DNA from: Hyphomicrobiales bacterium
Lineage (GTDB): Bacteria; Pseudomonadota; Alphaproteobacteria; Rhizobiales; Rhizobiaceae
Reading direction: 5' to 3'
Assembly: GCA_900469445.1 (NCBI GenBank)
Contig: UBXM01000052.1
Location: 1 to 57,984 of the forward strand
Length of the DNA stretch: 57,984 nt
The notes beneath the pieces were generated by a model. That model saw only the letters and a list, made by a program, of their open reading frames with translations, was not told where the DNA came from and did no database searches. Shown here piece by piece: positions 1 to 8,045 of the stretch. A program made the position numbers and the translations under genes. Position 1 is the stretch's first letter. Each line of letters opens with the position of its first letter.

Positions 1-33
1 CTTGTGGGGACTAATTAATAGTTGATTAACCAT
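1..33 (-). CDS. possible start of the next minus-strand gene, cut by the window edge
   Basis: An ATG on the minus strand (31-33) is preceded by GGAG (complement of 38-41) with a 4-base gap and stays open for 11 codons to the edge. In related rhizobia the regulator gene ftcR/rem follows the fliK-transglycosylase pair, so a gene start is expected near here. The visible residues do not resemble the FtcR start as I remember it, so identity is open. Confidence 0.2.
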   Translation of the reverse strand, partial: MVNQLLISPHK

Positions 34-189
34 GGCACTCCGATTTGCACTATATCTAGTGGGTCAAATCGACGGAGACACAATTTTTCTGAAAGAATCT
101 AACAGATTTATAACAGGATTCGACACAAGCATATTTGACATGCCTCATTATCGCCAAATCAGGGACAAGGGGTAAAATGCGCGGACAAT

Positions 190-786
190 CTACTTCCAGT
201 TGCCGCCAGCGCAGAAACTTGTAGCTCCTGCGGTCCACTGCCCGTAACCCGATGCGACGAGATTTGAGATCACCCGACATACGTAGCGCTGCTGCGCGGG
301 GTCGTTGTTCGGTCCGGCGTGATAACGGGCGACGGCCATCGTCCAGGTCTCGTGGCGATTATACAGCTGACGCAAAAAGCGCGCCGCATAGGCAACGTTC
401 TGGGCCGGATCGAACATATCCTGCAGGGAGGCAAACTCCGCGCCGTGATATTTGAGGTTGATCTGCATGCAGCCGATATCGATCAGCTCGGCACCCTGCC
501 CCCGTGAATTTGCGACCTGGGCAAATGCCTCCTGCAACGAACCGGGGAAGAATGCCTTGCCCTCGACATTGAGGGCATAGGGACTAAGTGAGCCCTTGCG
601 CCCTGTCTCGGTCAGGCCGACAGAATAGAGTATGCCCTCGGGGATACCGTATTGTGCGGCGGCGCGCTGTATCTGCCGTTCGCATGCGAGGCTGGCGCTG
701 ACCGCCGCTTCTCCCCGATCAGAGATAAACGGTGCCGGGACGAGCACCAGCGCCGCCAGAAGCCACGCCTTGAGCCGAACCTTCAT
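190..786 (-). CDS. lytic transglycosylase (SLT family), probable flagellar peptidoglycan hydrolase
   Basis: A 198-residue exported protein with a signal peptide (about 1-28) and a single soluble-lytic-transglycosylase domain. The family motifs are present in order: catalytic Glu60 in GLTETG, GCMQIN at 105-110 and ARYHAG at 153-158 (usually AYNAG in relatives). Such enzymes cut the peptidoglycan glycan strand; beside fliK and the mot genes it probably opens the wall for the flagellar rod, a role FlgJ has in enterics. The start at 784-786 is chosen because GGAGGTAAGG lies directly upstream and a signal peptide follows; a longer upstream frame has no signal peptide. Its first 68 bases overlap the end of fliK in another frame. 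Substrate role is inferred from domain and context. Confidence 0.85.
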   Translation of the reverse strand: MKVRLKAWLLAALVLVPAPFISDRGEAAVSASLACERQIQRAAAQYGIPEGILYSVGLTETGRKGSLSPYALNVEGKAFFPGSLQEAFAQVANSRGQGAELIDIGCMQINLKYHGAEFASLQDMFDPAQNVAYAARFLRQLYNRHETWTMAVARYHAGPNNDPAQQRYVCRVISNLVASGYGQWTAGATSFCAGGNWK

Positions 787-2185
787 CCTTACCTCCAGAA
801 GAGCTGCCACGTGCGCCAATGTCCGACGTATCCGCCAGATTGCCGCTCGTATTGCCGCCCTGGCGGCCGTTCTGCTGCTGTTGCTGCTGTGCCTGGCCCA
901 TGTCGGAGGACTGGCGGCCGTTCGCAAACGCGTCACTGCCCTTGTCGGAAGATGTCGAGCTGCTTCCACTCGCAATGCTGACCGTGATCTGATCGACGCT
1001 GTAACCCTGAGCCTTCAGGTTATCGAGCATCGAGGAGCTATCGCCAACGATCTGCCTGTAAGCCTTGCTGCTTTCGACCGTCAGATGAATGTTCAGCTCT
1101 TCACCGACCATGCGCATGGTTGCCGTTACATGCCCGAGATCGTTCGGATTGAGCTCGATCTTGAGCGTGTTCACCACCTTGCCCGTGCTGGCATAAAGCG
1201 CCTCGTTGGACAGTTTGGCGCTCGGGTTCATGGCAGCCGACCAGTCTGGATCCTGGCCGAAGGCCGTTGCCAGCGAGACGGCATTCGAGCTCGGCGCGAT
1301 GCCGATGTAACGACGGTTCTCGGTGATCTGGACAGTCGCCGTTTCGGTATCCATCGACACTTCACCATCATGCTGCAAGGCATCCTGGATGGCAGGCGTC
1401 ACGTCGGCAGTCTTGGAAGTGCTGCCCTGAACGGACTTGCCTGCATCCGCGGCAGTATTCACGGATGTGGCGTCTTTCATGGGTTGAGCTGCGTTACCGG
1501 CCTGCGATGCAACGGCATCCACGTCGATTTCGGCAGAAGGCGTCTGCATGGCTTGCTGATCGTCAACGACGTCGGACTGCACGGTCTGGCCAGCCGCCGC
1601 ATCCGGCGTGACCTGAAGCAGCGCCAACACATCGTCCGCCGCTTCAGTGTCGGCTGCATCGGTATCCGTCTGGGCGGTCTTGGCCTGGTCCGCTGTAGTA
1701 TTGTTGCGAACCGGCGTCCCCTGGCCTTTGGTATTGGCGGGGATGGCCGCCTGCAAGTCCGCCAGGAGATCCGTTGCGGTGTCGAGATCCGCACCATCAA
1801 CGACGACGGCCTGTTCGGGCTCCGGCATATCGACGGCCGGCGTTTCCATGACAGTCTCCGGAGTAACCACGTCCGAAGCCTGAGCCGTGGTTTTCGAGAA
1901 CATGGATTCCACGGTCATGGCGAATGGACGGCCGCCTGCGGACGTCTTCTCCACGGTGGCATCCGTCTCGGGCTGATCCTGTTCGGTCTGGGTCGCCGCT
2001 ACCGTGCTATCTTCGCTCTCCGCGGTGTCGGTTTTGCCGCGCTGACTCTGGCCTTCGCCATAGGAGTTGAGCGTCTTTGCAAAACCGTCGTCCTTGGTAG
2101 AGCCTTTTGCTTTACCCGAAGCGGAAGAAGCTGCCGTCGAAACATCCGCGCCCGACGGCATGGGGCCGTTCACTACATTCATCAT
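719..2185 (-). CDS. fliK: flagellar hook-length control protein FliK (formerly MotD)
   Basis: A 488-residue protein with a long Ala/Thr/Asp/Gln-rich, probably disordered N-terminal part (about 1-320), then a Flg_hook-type C-terminal domain (about 325-408; IELNPNDLGHV, then a SMLDNLKAQGY segment), then a Ser/Gly/Gln-rich tail with six glutamines in a row. FliK is secreted during hook assembly and signals the switch of FlhB from hook to filament substrates. In rhizobia this gene was first called motD and later reassigned to fliK. Its ATGA start overlaps the motC stop by four bases, and its 3' end overlaps the transglycosylase gene by 68 bases, so the tail beyond the hook domain is constrained by two frames. 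Confidence 0.85.
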   Translation of the reverse strand: MMNVVNGPMPSGADVSTAASSASGKAKGSTKDDGFAKTLNSYGEGQSQRGKTDTAESEDSTVAATQTEQDQPETDATVEKTSAGGRPFAMTVESMFSKTTAQASDVVTPETVMETPAVDMPEPEQAVVVDGADLDTATDLLADLQAAIPANTKGQGTPVRNNTTADQAKTAQTDTDAADTEAADDVLALLQVTPDAAAGQTVQSDVVDDQQAMQTPSAEIDVDAVASQAGNAAQPMKDATSVNTAADAGKSVQGSTSKTADVTPAIQDALQHDGEVSMDTETATVQITENRRYIGIAPSSNAVSLATAFGQDPDWSAAMNPSAKLSNEALYASTGKVVNTLKIELNPNDLGHVTATMRMVGEELNIHLTVESSKAYRQIVGDSSSMLDNLKAQGYSVDQITVSIASGSSSTSSDKGSDAFANGRQSSDMGQAQQQQQQNGRQGGNTSGNLADTSDIGARGSSSGGKDEGSAQGVASGGAGARPGTVYL

Positions 2186-3438
2186 TGGTTCCAGTCCTCC
2201 TCCGAAAGGAGCGAATCTATATCACCCAGCTTGTTTCGGCCTTGCGTCACGAAGTCGTCAACCGCTGCATTTGTCGCGGCTGGTGCATTCGGCACCACCG
2301 ATCCTGCGGTGGTCGGATCGGGCTTGGCGCCCGCGGTCTGGGTGTTATCGTCGCGGTCGCCTGTTTCGGCACCTTCAGCTGTGATCTCAACCGGCCTGAC
2401 GATTTCTTCGCCAATGCGTTGCGCGGCATCGAGAAGCGCCTGGTCACGTTGGGAGAGCCCCTCACGCGGCATGGAAGAAAGCTGGTCGACCACTTCAGAA
2501 ACCTGGGAAGAAGGGACTTTGGCGAGGTGCTCGTAAAGGCCGGGCAGAACCTTGCGCCCATTACCGCTCAGCAGGTCGTTCAGCTTGCGCGCTTCTTCAG
2601 CCGTATAGCGCGCCAGTTCAAATTTGCCTTTCAGCGTCGCCAGCCGCGATATGCGCAAATAAAGCTCCTGGGCGCGGTCCGGATCCATCAGGTCGGCCAC
2701 TTCGGAAATCCGCTCATGCCCCAGCCCCGCCTCGCTGGTCACCGCCAGATCGACAAACAGATCGGCAAACTGACTGGCATAGGGGGAGTGAAGAAAACGC
2801 CGCGCATAACGCACGGAATAACCAAAGGCGCGGTCAACATCCTTGATGGTCGTGCTGGCGACGATGGAGCGGCGCAAGGCAGCCTCTTCCAGGATCGTTC
2901 CCGGCGCATCGACGCGCGTCCGATCGTAAAAAATCAGCGCCGCGGTCGGGTCCGTCGGATAATTGACGTTGCCGGCGACCAGATTGAGATAGGGGCCGAT
3001 CACTGAGCCCTGATATTCCTGCGAGAGGGACGCAATCGAGCTTGCAACCTGCCCGCCCCTGCCATCCAGATACTTCTGCAGGACGTTGACCACCCGCGCG
3101 TCGAGATAACCCTGCGTGTCACGCGCGGCGAGGAAATTCAACGTTGCGGGATTGCCGCCACTCATCACGTAAACGAAGACGGCATCGGCATTGCGCGTGT
3201 CTGCAAGCGTGCCGTTGTCGGCGGATCGCAGCCGCTTGTCGAGCGAGTCGAGCAGATAGCGCTGAAGATCCGAGGCGGAGTGATCTCCAAGCACCAGTGA
3301 GTCCTGGACGAACTGGAGGGATCGCAGGATCTTGTAGGCATCGAGCGACTGGTCCTGGGCGCGCGTTTCAACAGCTCCTGCAGCCAGCGCGGCTGCAAGA
3401 AACGCGGAACGAACAAACCAGTGTCTACGAGCAAACAT
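2182..3438 (-). CDS. motC: periplasmic motility protein MotC
   Basis: A 418-residue exported protein with a signal peptide (about 1-27, ending near TRAQ), a mostly helical body and a charged, Thr/Ala-rich C-terminal region. No enzymatic motif is visible. MotC is a rhizobial protein that acts in the periplasm with MotB and is needed for flagellar rotation. Assignment rests on position between motB and fliK (the usual rhizobial order), length and export signal. It starts 12 bases after motB and overlaps fliK by four bases, so translation of the three genes is probably coupled. Its proposed chaperone, MotE, is encoded at 15784-16341. Confidence 0.85.
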   Translation of the reverse strand: MFARRHWFVRSAFLAAALAAGAVETRAQDQSLDAYKILRSLQFVQDSLVLGDHSASDLQRYLLDSLDKRLRSADNGTLADTRNADAVFVYVMSGGNPATLNFLAARDTQGYLDARVVNVLQKYLDGRGGQVASSIASLSQEYQGSVIGPYLNLVAGNVNYPTDPTAALIFYDRTRVDAPGTILEEAALRRSIVASTTIKDVDRAFGYSVRYARRFLHSPYASQFADLFVDLAVTSEAGLGHERISEVADLMDPDRAQELYLRISRLATLKGKFELARYTAEEARKLNDLLSGNGRKVLPGLYEHLAKVPSSQVSEVVDQLSSMPREGLSQRDQALLDAAQRIGEEIVRPVEITAEGAETGDRDDNTQTAGAKPDPTTAGSVVPNAPAATNAAVDDFVTQGRNKLGDIDSLLSEEDWNQ

Positions 3439-3450
3439 CAGCAGTTACCT

Positions 3451-4770
3451 TCAACCATCGGCGATCAGGATTTCGATACGGCGATTGGCTCCGTCCTCGG
3501 GATTATCCGTCACCTGCAGACGGCGATCGGCGAAACCGGACAACTGCTTCACGCGGGTGTCTTCCAGGCCGCCACGCAAAAGCATGAAATAGGCGGCATG
3601 GGCACGATCCATAGACAGCGTCCAGTTATCGGCATTGCCGCCACGGTAAGGCCTGCTGTCGGTATGACCGCGGATAACGATAGAACCGGCCTGCTGCTTC
3701 AGAACTGTCGCGACCTTTTCCATCGCCAGCACCGTTTCCCTGCGGGGGACGGCCGAACCGAGATCGAACATCGGCGTTGCGGCCTGGTCGGAAATGCTGA
3801 CGAGCAGCCCACCTTCGGATGGGGTTACGACAATGCCTTCGGCAAGCTTGCCCGGAACTCCGGTCATCGCCTTGACGAGTTCTTCCTTAAGTTCCTCGGC
3901 CTTCTGGTTCTGCTGCGCCGAAGTCGCGGGGCGATCAGGCTCGGGCTCTCCGTCATAAGGCTTCTCTTCCTGCTGAGCTGCCGCTGCAGGTGTGCTTTCC
4001 GGCGATTGAAGCGCTGCGACCTGCTGCTCGGCGGAAGAATCCGTGGACGTCTGGGCCTCGGATGTAGACGGCATCTGCGCGTCTGCCTGGTTCGGCGCCT
4101 GCGTCTGGGCTGCAGCCGTCTCGACCGGCTTTGCATCCGGCGCCGGCGGCAGGCTGCTGTCCTGCGTCACGGCGACCGCGCCGTTCTGACCGTTTTGCGG
4201 CGCAGAGACCTGCTTGCTCCAGAAGTCCGGATCGAACGGGTCGCGATAGGCTTCGCCGCCTGAGGCGCCGGTCGACGGGCCGGAATTCGCCGCACCGCCC
4301 TCGCCTTTCACGCTGACATTGGCCTGCTGGCCAACTTCCTGCGCGATCTCAGCCAGAACGGCATAGGGATTTTCGAAGAATGCCTCTTCGGAAAAGCTGG
4401 TATTTTCACCCGATGAAGCCGTGAGGTCTTCGCCGGAAGCAGCGGCGGAGCCGTCCTGCGTCTTGTCGGCGGCGATATCGGACTTCTGAGCGTCGTGTTC
4501 GCCCTCGGCTTCCTTTGCAGGTTCCTTGACACCGTCCGAGCTGGGCGATTCATCCGTCAGCTTGATCGGGTTGAAATAGCTTGCGATCGAGGCCTTCGTC
4601 TCCTCATTGGAGGCGTTGACGAGCCACATGACCAAGAAGAAAGCCATCATTGCCGTCATGAAGTCCGCATAGGCGATCTTCCAGGCGCCGCCATGCGCGC
4701 CGTCGTGATCACCCTTGTGGCGTTTAACGACAATGATCTCGTTCTTGCCGTGATGATGACTTTCACTCAT
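3451..4770 (-). CDS. motB: flagellar motor stator protein MotB
   Basis: A 439-residue stator subunit. A single membrane helix (about 34-52) carries the proton-accepting Asp36 in the segment AYADFMTAMMAFF. The C-terminal third is an OmpA-type peptidoglycan-binding domain (IRGHTDSRPY, then NRRIEILI near the end). Between them lies an unusually long low-complexity linker (about 75-290) rich in Ala, Pro, Gln, Ser and Glu, which makes the protein longer than the roughly 310 residues of enteric MotB. It pairs with MotA, which is encoded 18 kb away on the other strand. Its start overlaps the upstream FliH-like gene by eight bases. Confidence 0.95.
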   Translation of the reverse strand: MSESHHHGKNEIIVVKRHKGDHDGAHGGAWKIAYADFMTAMMAFFLVMWLVNASNEETKASIASYFNPIKLTDESPSSDGVKEPAKEAEGEHDAQKSDIAADKTQDGSAAASGEDLTASSGENTSFSEEAFFENPYAVLAEIAQEVGQQANVSVKGEGGAANSGPSTGASGGEAYRDPFDPDFWSKQVSAPQNGQNGAVAVTQDSSLPPAPDAKPVETAAAQTQAPNQADAQMPSTSEAQTSTDSSAEQQVAALQSPESTPAAAAQQEEKPYDGEPEPDRPATSAQQNQKAEELKEELVKAMTGVPGKLAEGIVVTPSEGGLLVSISDQAATPMFDLGSAVPRRETVLAMEKVATVLKQQAGSIVIRGHTDSRPYRGGNADNWTLSMDRAHAAYFMLLRGGLEDTRVKQLSGFADRRLQVTDNPEDGANRRIEILIADG

Positions 4771-5404
4771 CTATCTGCTCTTCCATCGCTTCGACAAAAG
4801 TCTTCAGACGCGTCACAAGAATCGTGTCACCGACTTCCAGCGTCATGTCGATTTCCGTCGATTCCCTGTATTCGACTTCAGTCACGAGCGGGTCGAGCCG
4901 CTTGCGCATCATTTCGATGAATGTTTCGGACCCCTGGACGGAGATCTTGACCGTCCTGCCCTGGCCGATTTCCTCGGCGACATCGGCCGCAAATTTCGCG
5001 CCGGCTGCACGCGCAACCTCTTCCTGGACGAAGGGGGAAAGAACGCCCGCCACCGAGGCATCGACAGCCTCCGCGAGCGACGTCTTCATCTCGTTTAGGA
5101 AGGCCTCGACCCGCTCGGCGACGGCGCCGTCGTATCTTGCGGTCAGCGCTTCCATCTCTTCGCGGTGTTTCGCAGCGATCTGCGCCAATTGCTCTTCGTG
5201 GCGCCCGGCCATCTCGGCCACGGCGGCCTCATAGCCTTCCGCGCGCGCCCGGCTCTTTTCCGCCTCGATATCGACGACAGGCTCCAGCGGTGTTTCCGGC
5301 AGAGCGAAGTCGTCTTCGGGAAAATCGAAATCGGAAACGAACTCCGGCGGCTGCGGCTGCGGAGCGCCAAAATCCTTCAAATAACGGGCAAGCGGCACAC
5401 TCAT
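4763..5404 (-). CDS. FliH-like flagellar export protein
   Basis: A 213-residue acidic protein: a disordered Pro/Asp-rich start (1-45), a long charged coiled coil (about 48-125, rich in Glu, Ala, Arg and Lys) and a compact C-terminal domain (about 130-205). This layout fits FliH, which holds the export ATPase FliI at the membrane. Rhizobial motility clusters have a gene here, just before motB, often annotated only as hypothetical. No other FliH candidate is seen although fliI is present at 20907. The GxxxG repeats of enteric FliH are absent, so the call rests on architecture and context. It leads the operon that continues into motB, motC, fliK and the transglycosylase. Confidence 0.55.
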   Translation of the reverse strand: MSVPLARYLKDFGAPQPQPPEFVSDFDFPEDDFALPETPLEPVVDIEAEKSRARAEGYEAAVAEMAGRHEEQLAQIAAKHREEMEALTARYDGAVAERVEAFLNEMKTSLAEAVDASVAGVLSPFVQEEVARAAGAKFAADVAEEIGQGRTVKISVQGSETFIEMMRKRLDPLVTEVEYRESTEIDMTLEVGDTILVTRLKTFVEAMEEQIDE

Positions 5405-5598
5405 GGAAATATCCCTATCGAGCCGACATGCGGATAATGAAAAGGCTTACCTCAAAAATGAACAAGTTGACCCTTCCTTCGTGCGTTTGGCAGGCTCGCT
5501 TCGAAGCGATCGGCGTGACGCATCCCGGAATGGACGCATCACCGCCAGAAATGAGCTACGATGCCAAACTTGTGCGAAGATGAAGGACCCGCCAGGCA

Positions 5599-6564
5599 CT
5601 AGCTAAAAAGAACCCGGGCGCTTTCACGATGGCTGTTGAGCATGGATATCAGCTGCACCGAAAGCGACTGCTGGGTCTGGTAGGCCGCCAGCTTGGTGGA
5701 TTCCTCTTCCATATCCGCATCGACCAGACGACCGACGCCTTCGTCGAGAACGTCCTGAAGCGATTTCACGAAAGTGGTCTGCTGATCGATCCGGGCAGAA
5801 ACCGTGCCAAGCGAGCTTGCCAGCCGGTTGAGGCTGTCGGTCAGCTGGCCGACGACGGCAATCATATCGTCGAGCTCGGTCGCGGTCGTGGCATCCGATA
5901 CGGCAATCTCCGTGCCGGGCGCCGGAATGGTCGAATCCACGTTGAGCAGATAATAGTCGCGGGAGATCGCGGTACCGTCGGGTCTCAATGTGTTGGCGTC
6001 AGTCGCAGCCGTCAGCAGCCCGCGATTGGCATTGGCGGAATCGATAAGCGTCGTATCTGACGATTCGATCGTAAGATAGCTGAGAGATACCGCCCCCGAA
6101 ACGCTGCGCTGAAAGGACGTCGGGATGGACTTCGCAGCGCCGAGAACTTCATCGGAGTTATAGAGCCAGTTGTCGCCCGAGAATGTCGCCGCCTGCAGGA
6201 CGGACTTGAGGTTTTCCTTGAGCGAGCTGATCCGGCCATTCAGCGCGTCGCGGTCCGTCCCTTCCTCATAGGCGGTGACCAGCTGGCCGGTTATCTCATC
6301 GAGAATATCGAGAGATGAGGTGACGGCCCCATAGGCGGTATCGAGCTTGGAGGAGCCGAGATTGAGCGCGTCACCGATGCTGCCCAGAATGCTCTGGTCG
6401 GATGTCATGTTGGTGGCGGCCGACCAGTAGCCGGCATTGTCCGCGGCAGAAGCAACGGCCAGGCCGGACGACGTGCGCTTCTGGGTTTCCTCGAGATTGT
6501 CGCTCGCGAAAATCAATGTCTGCAGGGCGCTCTGCACATAACCGACCGTCATGATTTTTGTCAT
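5599..6564 (-). CDS. flagellin, divergent fourth copy
   Basis: A 321-residue flagellin with the conserved N-terminal D0/D1 helices (about 1-140, including SAADNAGYWSAATNM) and C-terminal helices (about 235-321). The middle is longer and different from the other three copies, accounting for the extra 27 residues, and the start (MTKIMTVGYVQSALQTL) is also divergent. In Sinorhizobium the last of four flagellins in this order is called FlaC, but I leave the symbol open. It has its own upstream region with the shared regulatory motif (6592-6636) and a GGTGG ribosome site. A minor or modulating filament subunit is likely; the first copy is usually the essential one in rhizobia. Confidence 0.9.
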   Translation of the reverse strand: MTKIMTVGYVQSALQTLIFASDNLEETQKRTSSGLAVASAADNAGYWSAATNMTSDQSILGSIGDALNLGSSKLDTAYGAVTSSLDILDEITGQLVTAYEEGTDRDALNGRISSLKENLKSVLQAATFSGDNWLYNSDEVLGAAKSIPTSFQRSVSGAVSLSYLTIESSDTTLIDSANANRGLLTAATDANTLRPDGTAISRDYYLLNVDSTIPAPGTEIAVSDATTATELDDMIAVVGQLTDSLNRLASSLGTVSARIDQQTTFVKSLQDVLDEGVGRLVDADMEEESTKLAAYQTQQSLSVQLISMLNSHRESARVLFS

Positions 6565-6591
6565 GTTCTAACCACCTAATGTTCGAAATCA

Positions 6592-6636
6592 GGACATGCC
6601 GGCATATCATCCGGCCGCGACGCATCGGCTTCATGC
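6592..6636 (-). promoter_or_regulatory. late-gene composite motif upstream of fourth flagellin
   Basis: Read on the minus strand: GCATGAAGC (6628-6636), 13 nt, CCGG (6611-6614), 8 nt, CCGG, then CATGTCC ending at 6592, 28 nt before the start codon. The two CCGG blocks can form a 5-bp hairpin. The same layout occurs before the other flagellins and the che operon. Whether it acts as promoter, activator site or leader RNA cannot be told from sequence. Confidence 0.6.
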
Positions 6637-6802
6637 TGCCTGCCATCCGGCAAGCGCGTCACGTTAATGGCTTTGCAGCCCGTTCACGAAGGTTAATGAA
6701 AACCTACGATTCGGACAAGACGCGAACAACCTTGCGCCAGCATATCGCCCCGAGCCACGATCATGAACAAGTGACCGAAGCCATTGATCTTGCTTGATAT
6801 GG

Positions 6803-6833
6803 ATCGAGCCGCGTCTTTGAAACGCGGCTCGAT
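6803..6833 (-). terminator. 12-bp hairpin after the third flagellin
   Basis: Perfect inverted repeat: arms 6803-6814 and 6822-6833 with a 7-nt loop, 33 bases past the stop codon of the gene at 6866. There is no T-run in the transcript after the stem, so it may stabilise the mRNA end or be a weak terminator. Confidence 0.5.
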
Positions 6834-6865
6834 TCTGGTCATCAATTTCGGAAATTCCCCAATCC

Positions 6866-7747
6866 TTAGCCCTGGAAGAGCGTGAGGATGTTCTGCGAGG
6901 AGGTATTGGCGATCGACAGCGACTGGATTGCCAGCTGCTGCTGGGTCTGGAGCGCCGAAAGCTTGGCCGATTCTTCTTCCATGTCGGCATCGACCAGGCG
7001 GCTTACGCCGGTTTCGATGGCGTCCGAAAGGGTGGCGGCAAACTCGTCCTGAAGATCGATACGGGTGATCAGGGCACCGAGAGCTGCGCCGGAGTCGGTC
7101 AACTTCGAGAGCGCCAATTCGACCTGGTTAAGGAAACCCTGGATCTCACCGGTGGTGGAGATGCTCGTCAGTGTGATATCCATGACGCTGCCGAGGATGC
7201 CATCCTGGCCGACACCATCAACGATGGTTCCGAACATCGCGTAGGAAGCGACCTGGAACTCAGCGGTGGTAACCTTCACTGTTCCATCCGAATTGCGGAT
7301 GAAACCGTCGACGACGACGGTGTTGGAGGCGGTGTCGGTGGCGACCATCCAGTTTTCACCGGAGAAGGACGCCGCCTGAGCGATCGAGCTCAACTGTTCC
7401 TGGAGTTTTTCAACTTCAAGATTGATCTGTTCCTTGTCGGTCGATTCTTCCGTGGCCGTTACGAGCTTGGCCTTGATTTCGTCGACAACGTCGATGGCGC
7501 TTTCCATGGCTGCGTAGGCGGTATCGACCTTTGCAGCGCCGACGCCGAGGGCGTCGGAAGCAGCGTTGATTGCCTTGTTGTCGGAATTCATCGTGGTCGA
7601 GATCGACCAGTAAGCAACGTTATCTTCAGCGGCGCCTACGCGGTAACCGGAAGAGACACGATCCTGAGTTTCTGCGAGGCTGGTGCCGATACCGCGAAGC
7701 GTCTGGAGTGCGGACATTGCGGACGTGTTGGTCAAAATGCTCGTCAT
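6866..7747 (-). CDS. flagellin, third copy
   Basis: A 293-residue flagellin with conserved D0/D1 N-terminal (1-150) and C-terminal (about 210-293) helices and only a short variable middle, so it lacks the large surface domains of enteric flagellins, as is usual in rhizobia. It is clearly related to its two neighbours upstream but less similar to them than they are to each other. Sinorhizobium calls the third gene in this order flaD. It has a GGGG ribosome site, its own regulatory motif (7780-7822) and a 3' hairpin (6803-6833), so it is probably a single-gene transcript. Confidence 0.95.
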   Translation of the reverse strand: MTSILTNTSAMSALQTLRGIGTSLAETQDRVSSGYRVGAAEDNVAYWSISTTMNSDNKAINAASDALGVGAAKVDTAYAAMESAIDVVDEIKAKLVTATEESTDKEQINLEVEKLQEQLSSIAQAASFSGENWMVATDTASNTVVVDGFIRNSDGTVKVTTAEFQVASYAMFGTIVDGVGQDGILGSVMDITLTSISTTGEIQGFLNQVELALSKLTDSGAALGALITRIDLQDEFAATLSDAIETGVSRLVDADMEEESAKLSALQTQQQLAIQSLSIANTSSQNILTLFQG

Positions 7748-7779
7748 CTAAATTTGCCCCTTTGGCTTTTCGTTAGGAG

Positions 7780-7822
7780 GGACATTCCGGCGTGGACCGG
7801 TAAACGCGATCAGCTTCATGCC
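7780..7822 (-). promoter_or_regulatory. late-gene composite motif upstream of third flagellin
   Basis: Minus-strand order: GCATGAAGC (7813-7821), 12 nt, CCGG (7797-7800), 6 nt, CCGG (7787-7790), then AATGTCC ending at 7780, 33 nt before the ATG. It matches the elements at 6592, 8963, 10174 and 40041. Confidence 0.6.
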
Positions 7823-7994
7823 TGGCCTAGGATTGCGTTAAGCTGCTGTCCGGCCCGCTGTTTCAATGACGATGAAAAAACTCCATCATAGTTAACATAA
7901 AGTTAACAACCGAAGTGGAGCGTTAACGCGAGTAAACAAATCCATAACAGACGAAAGTTGTAAAGAGAGAAATTAACCTTTAAAAACAAGGCAC

Positions 7995-8023
7995 AAAAAA
8001 AGGGTCGCACCTGCGTGCGACCC
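7995..8023 (-). terminator. rho-independent terminator of flaB
   Basis: On the minus strand a 9-bp stem (arms 8015-8023 and 8002-8010, 4-nt loop) is followed by seven U residues (A-run 7995-8001). It lies 22 bases past the flaB stop. Confidence 0.9.
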
Positions 8024-8045
8024 TGATTTCCGATAACGGATTTTT

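Larger units (their letters stand above)
7748..8045. other. intergenic region between third and second flagellin
   Basis: No gene is seen. It holds the late-gene motif of the third flagellin (7780-7822), an AT-rich stretch with two GTTAAC sites (about 7890-7910) that may be promoter-associated, and the terminator of the second flagellin (7995-8023). Confidence 0.7.

Noticed and set aside
56..280. 74-codon minus-strand frame at the left edge
   Set aside because: Overlaps the transglycosylase C-terminus in another frame and has no ribosome site or domain.
632..2536. Long open frame (634 codons) on the plus strand opposite fliK
   Set aside because: Antisense shadow of a GC-rich gene; Arg/His/Gly-rich product with no domain or ribosome site, while the opposite strand encodes recognisable FliK and MotC.
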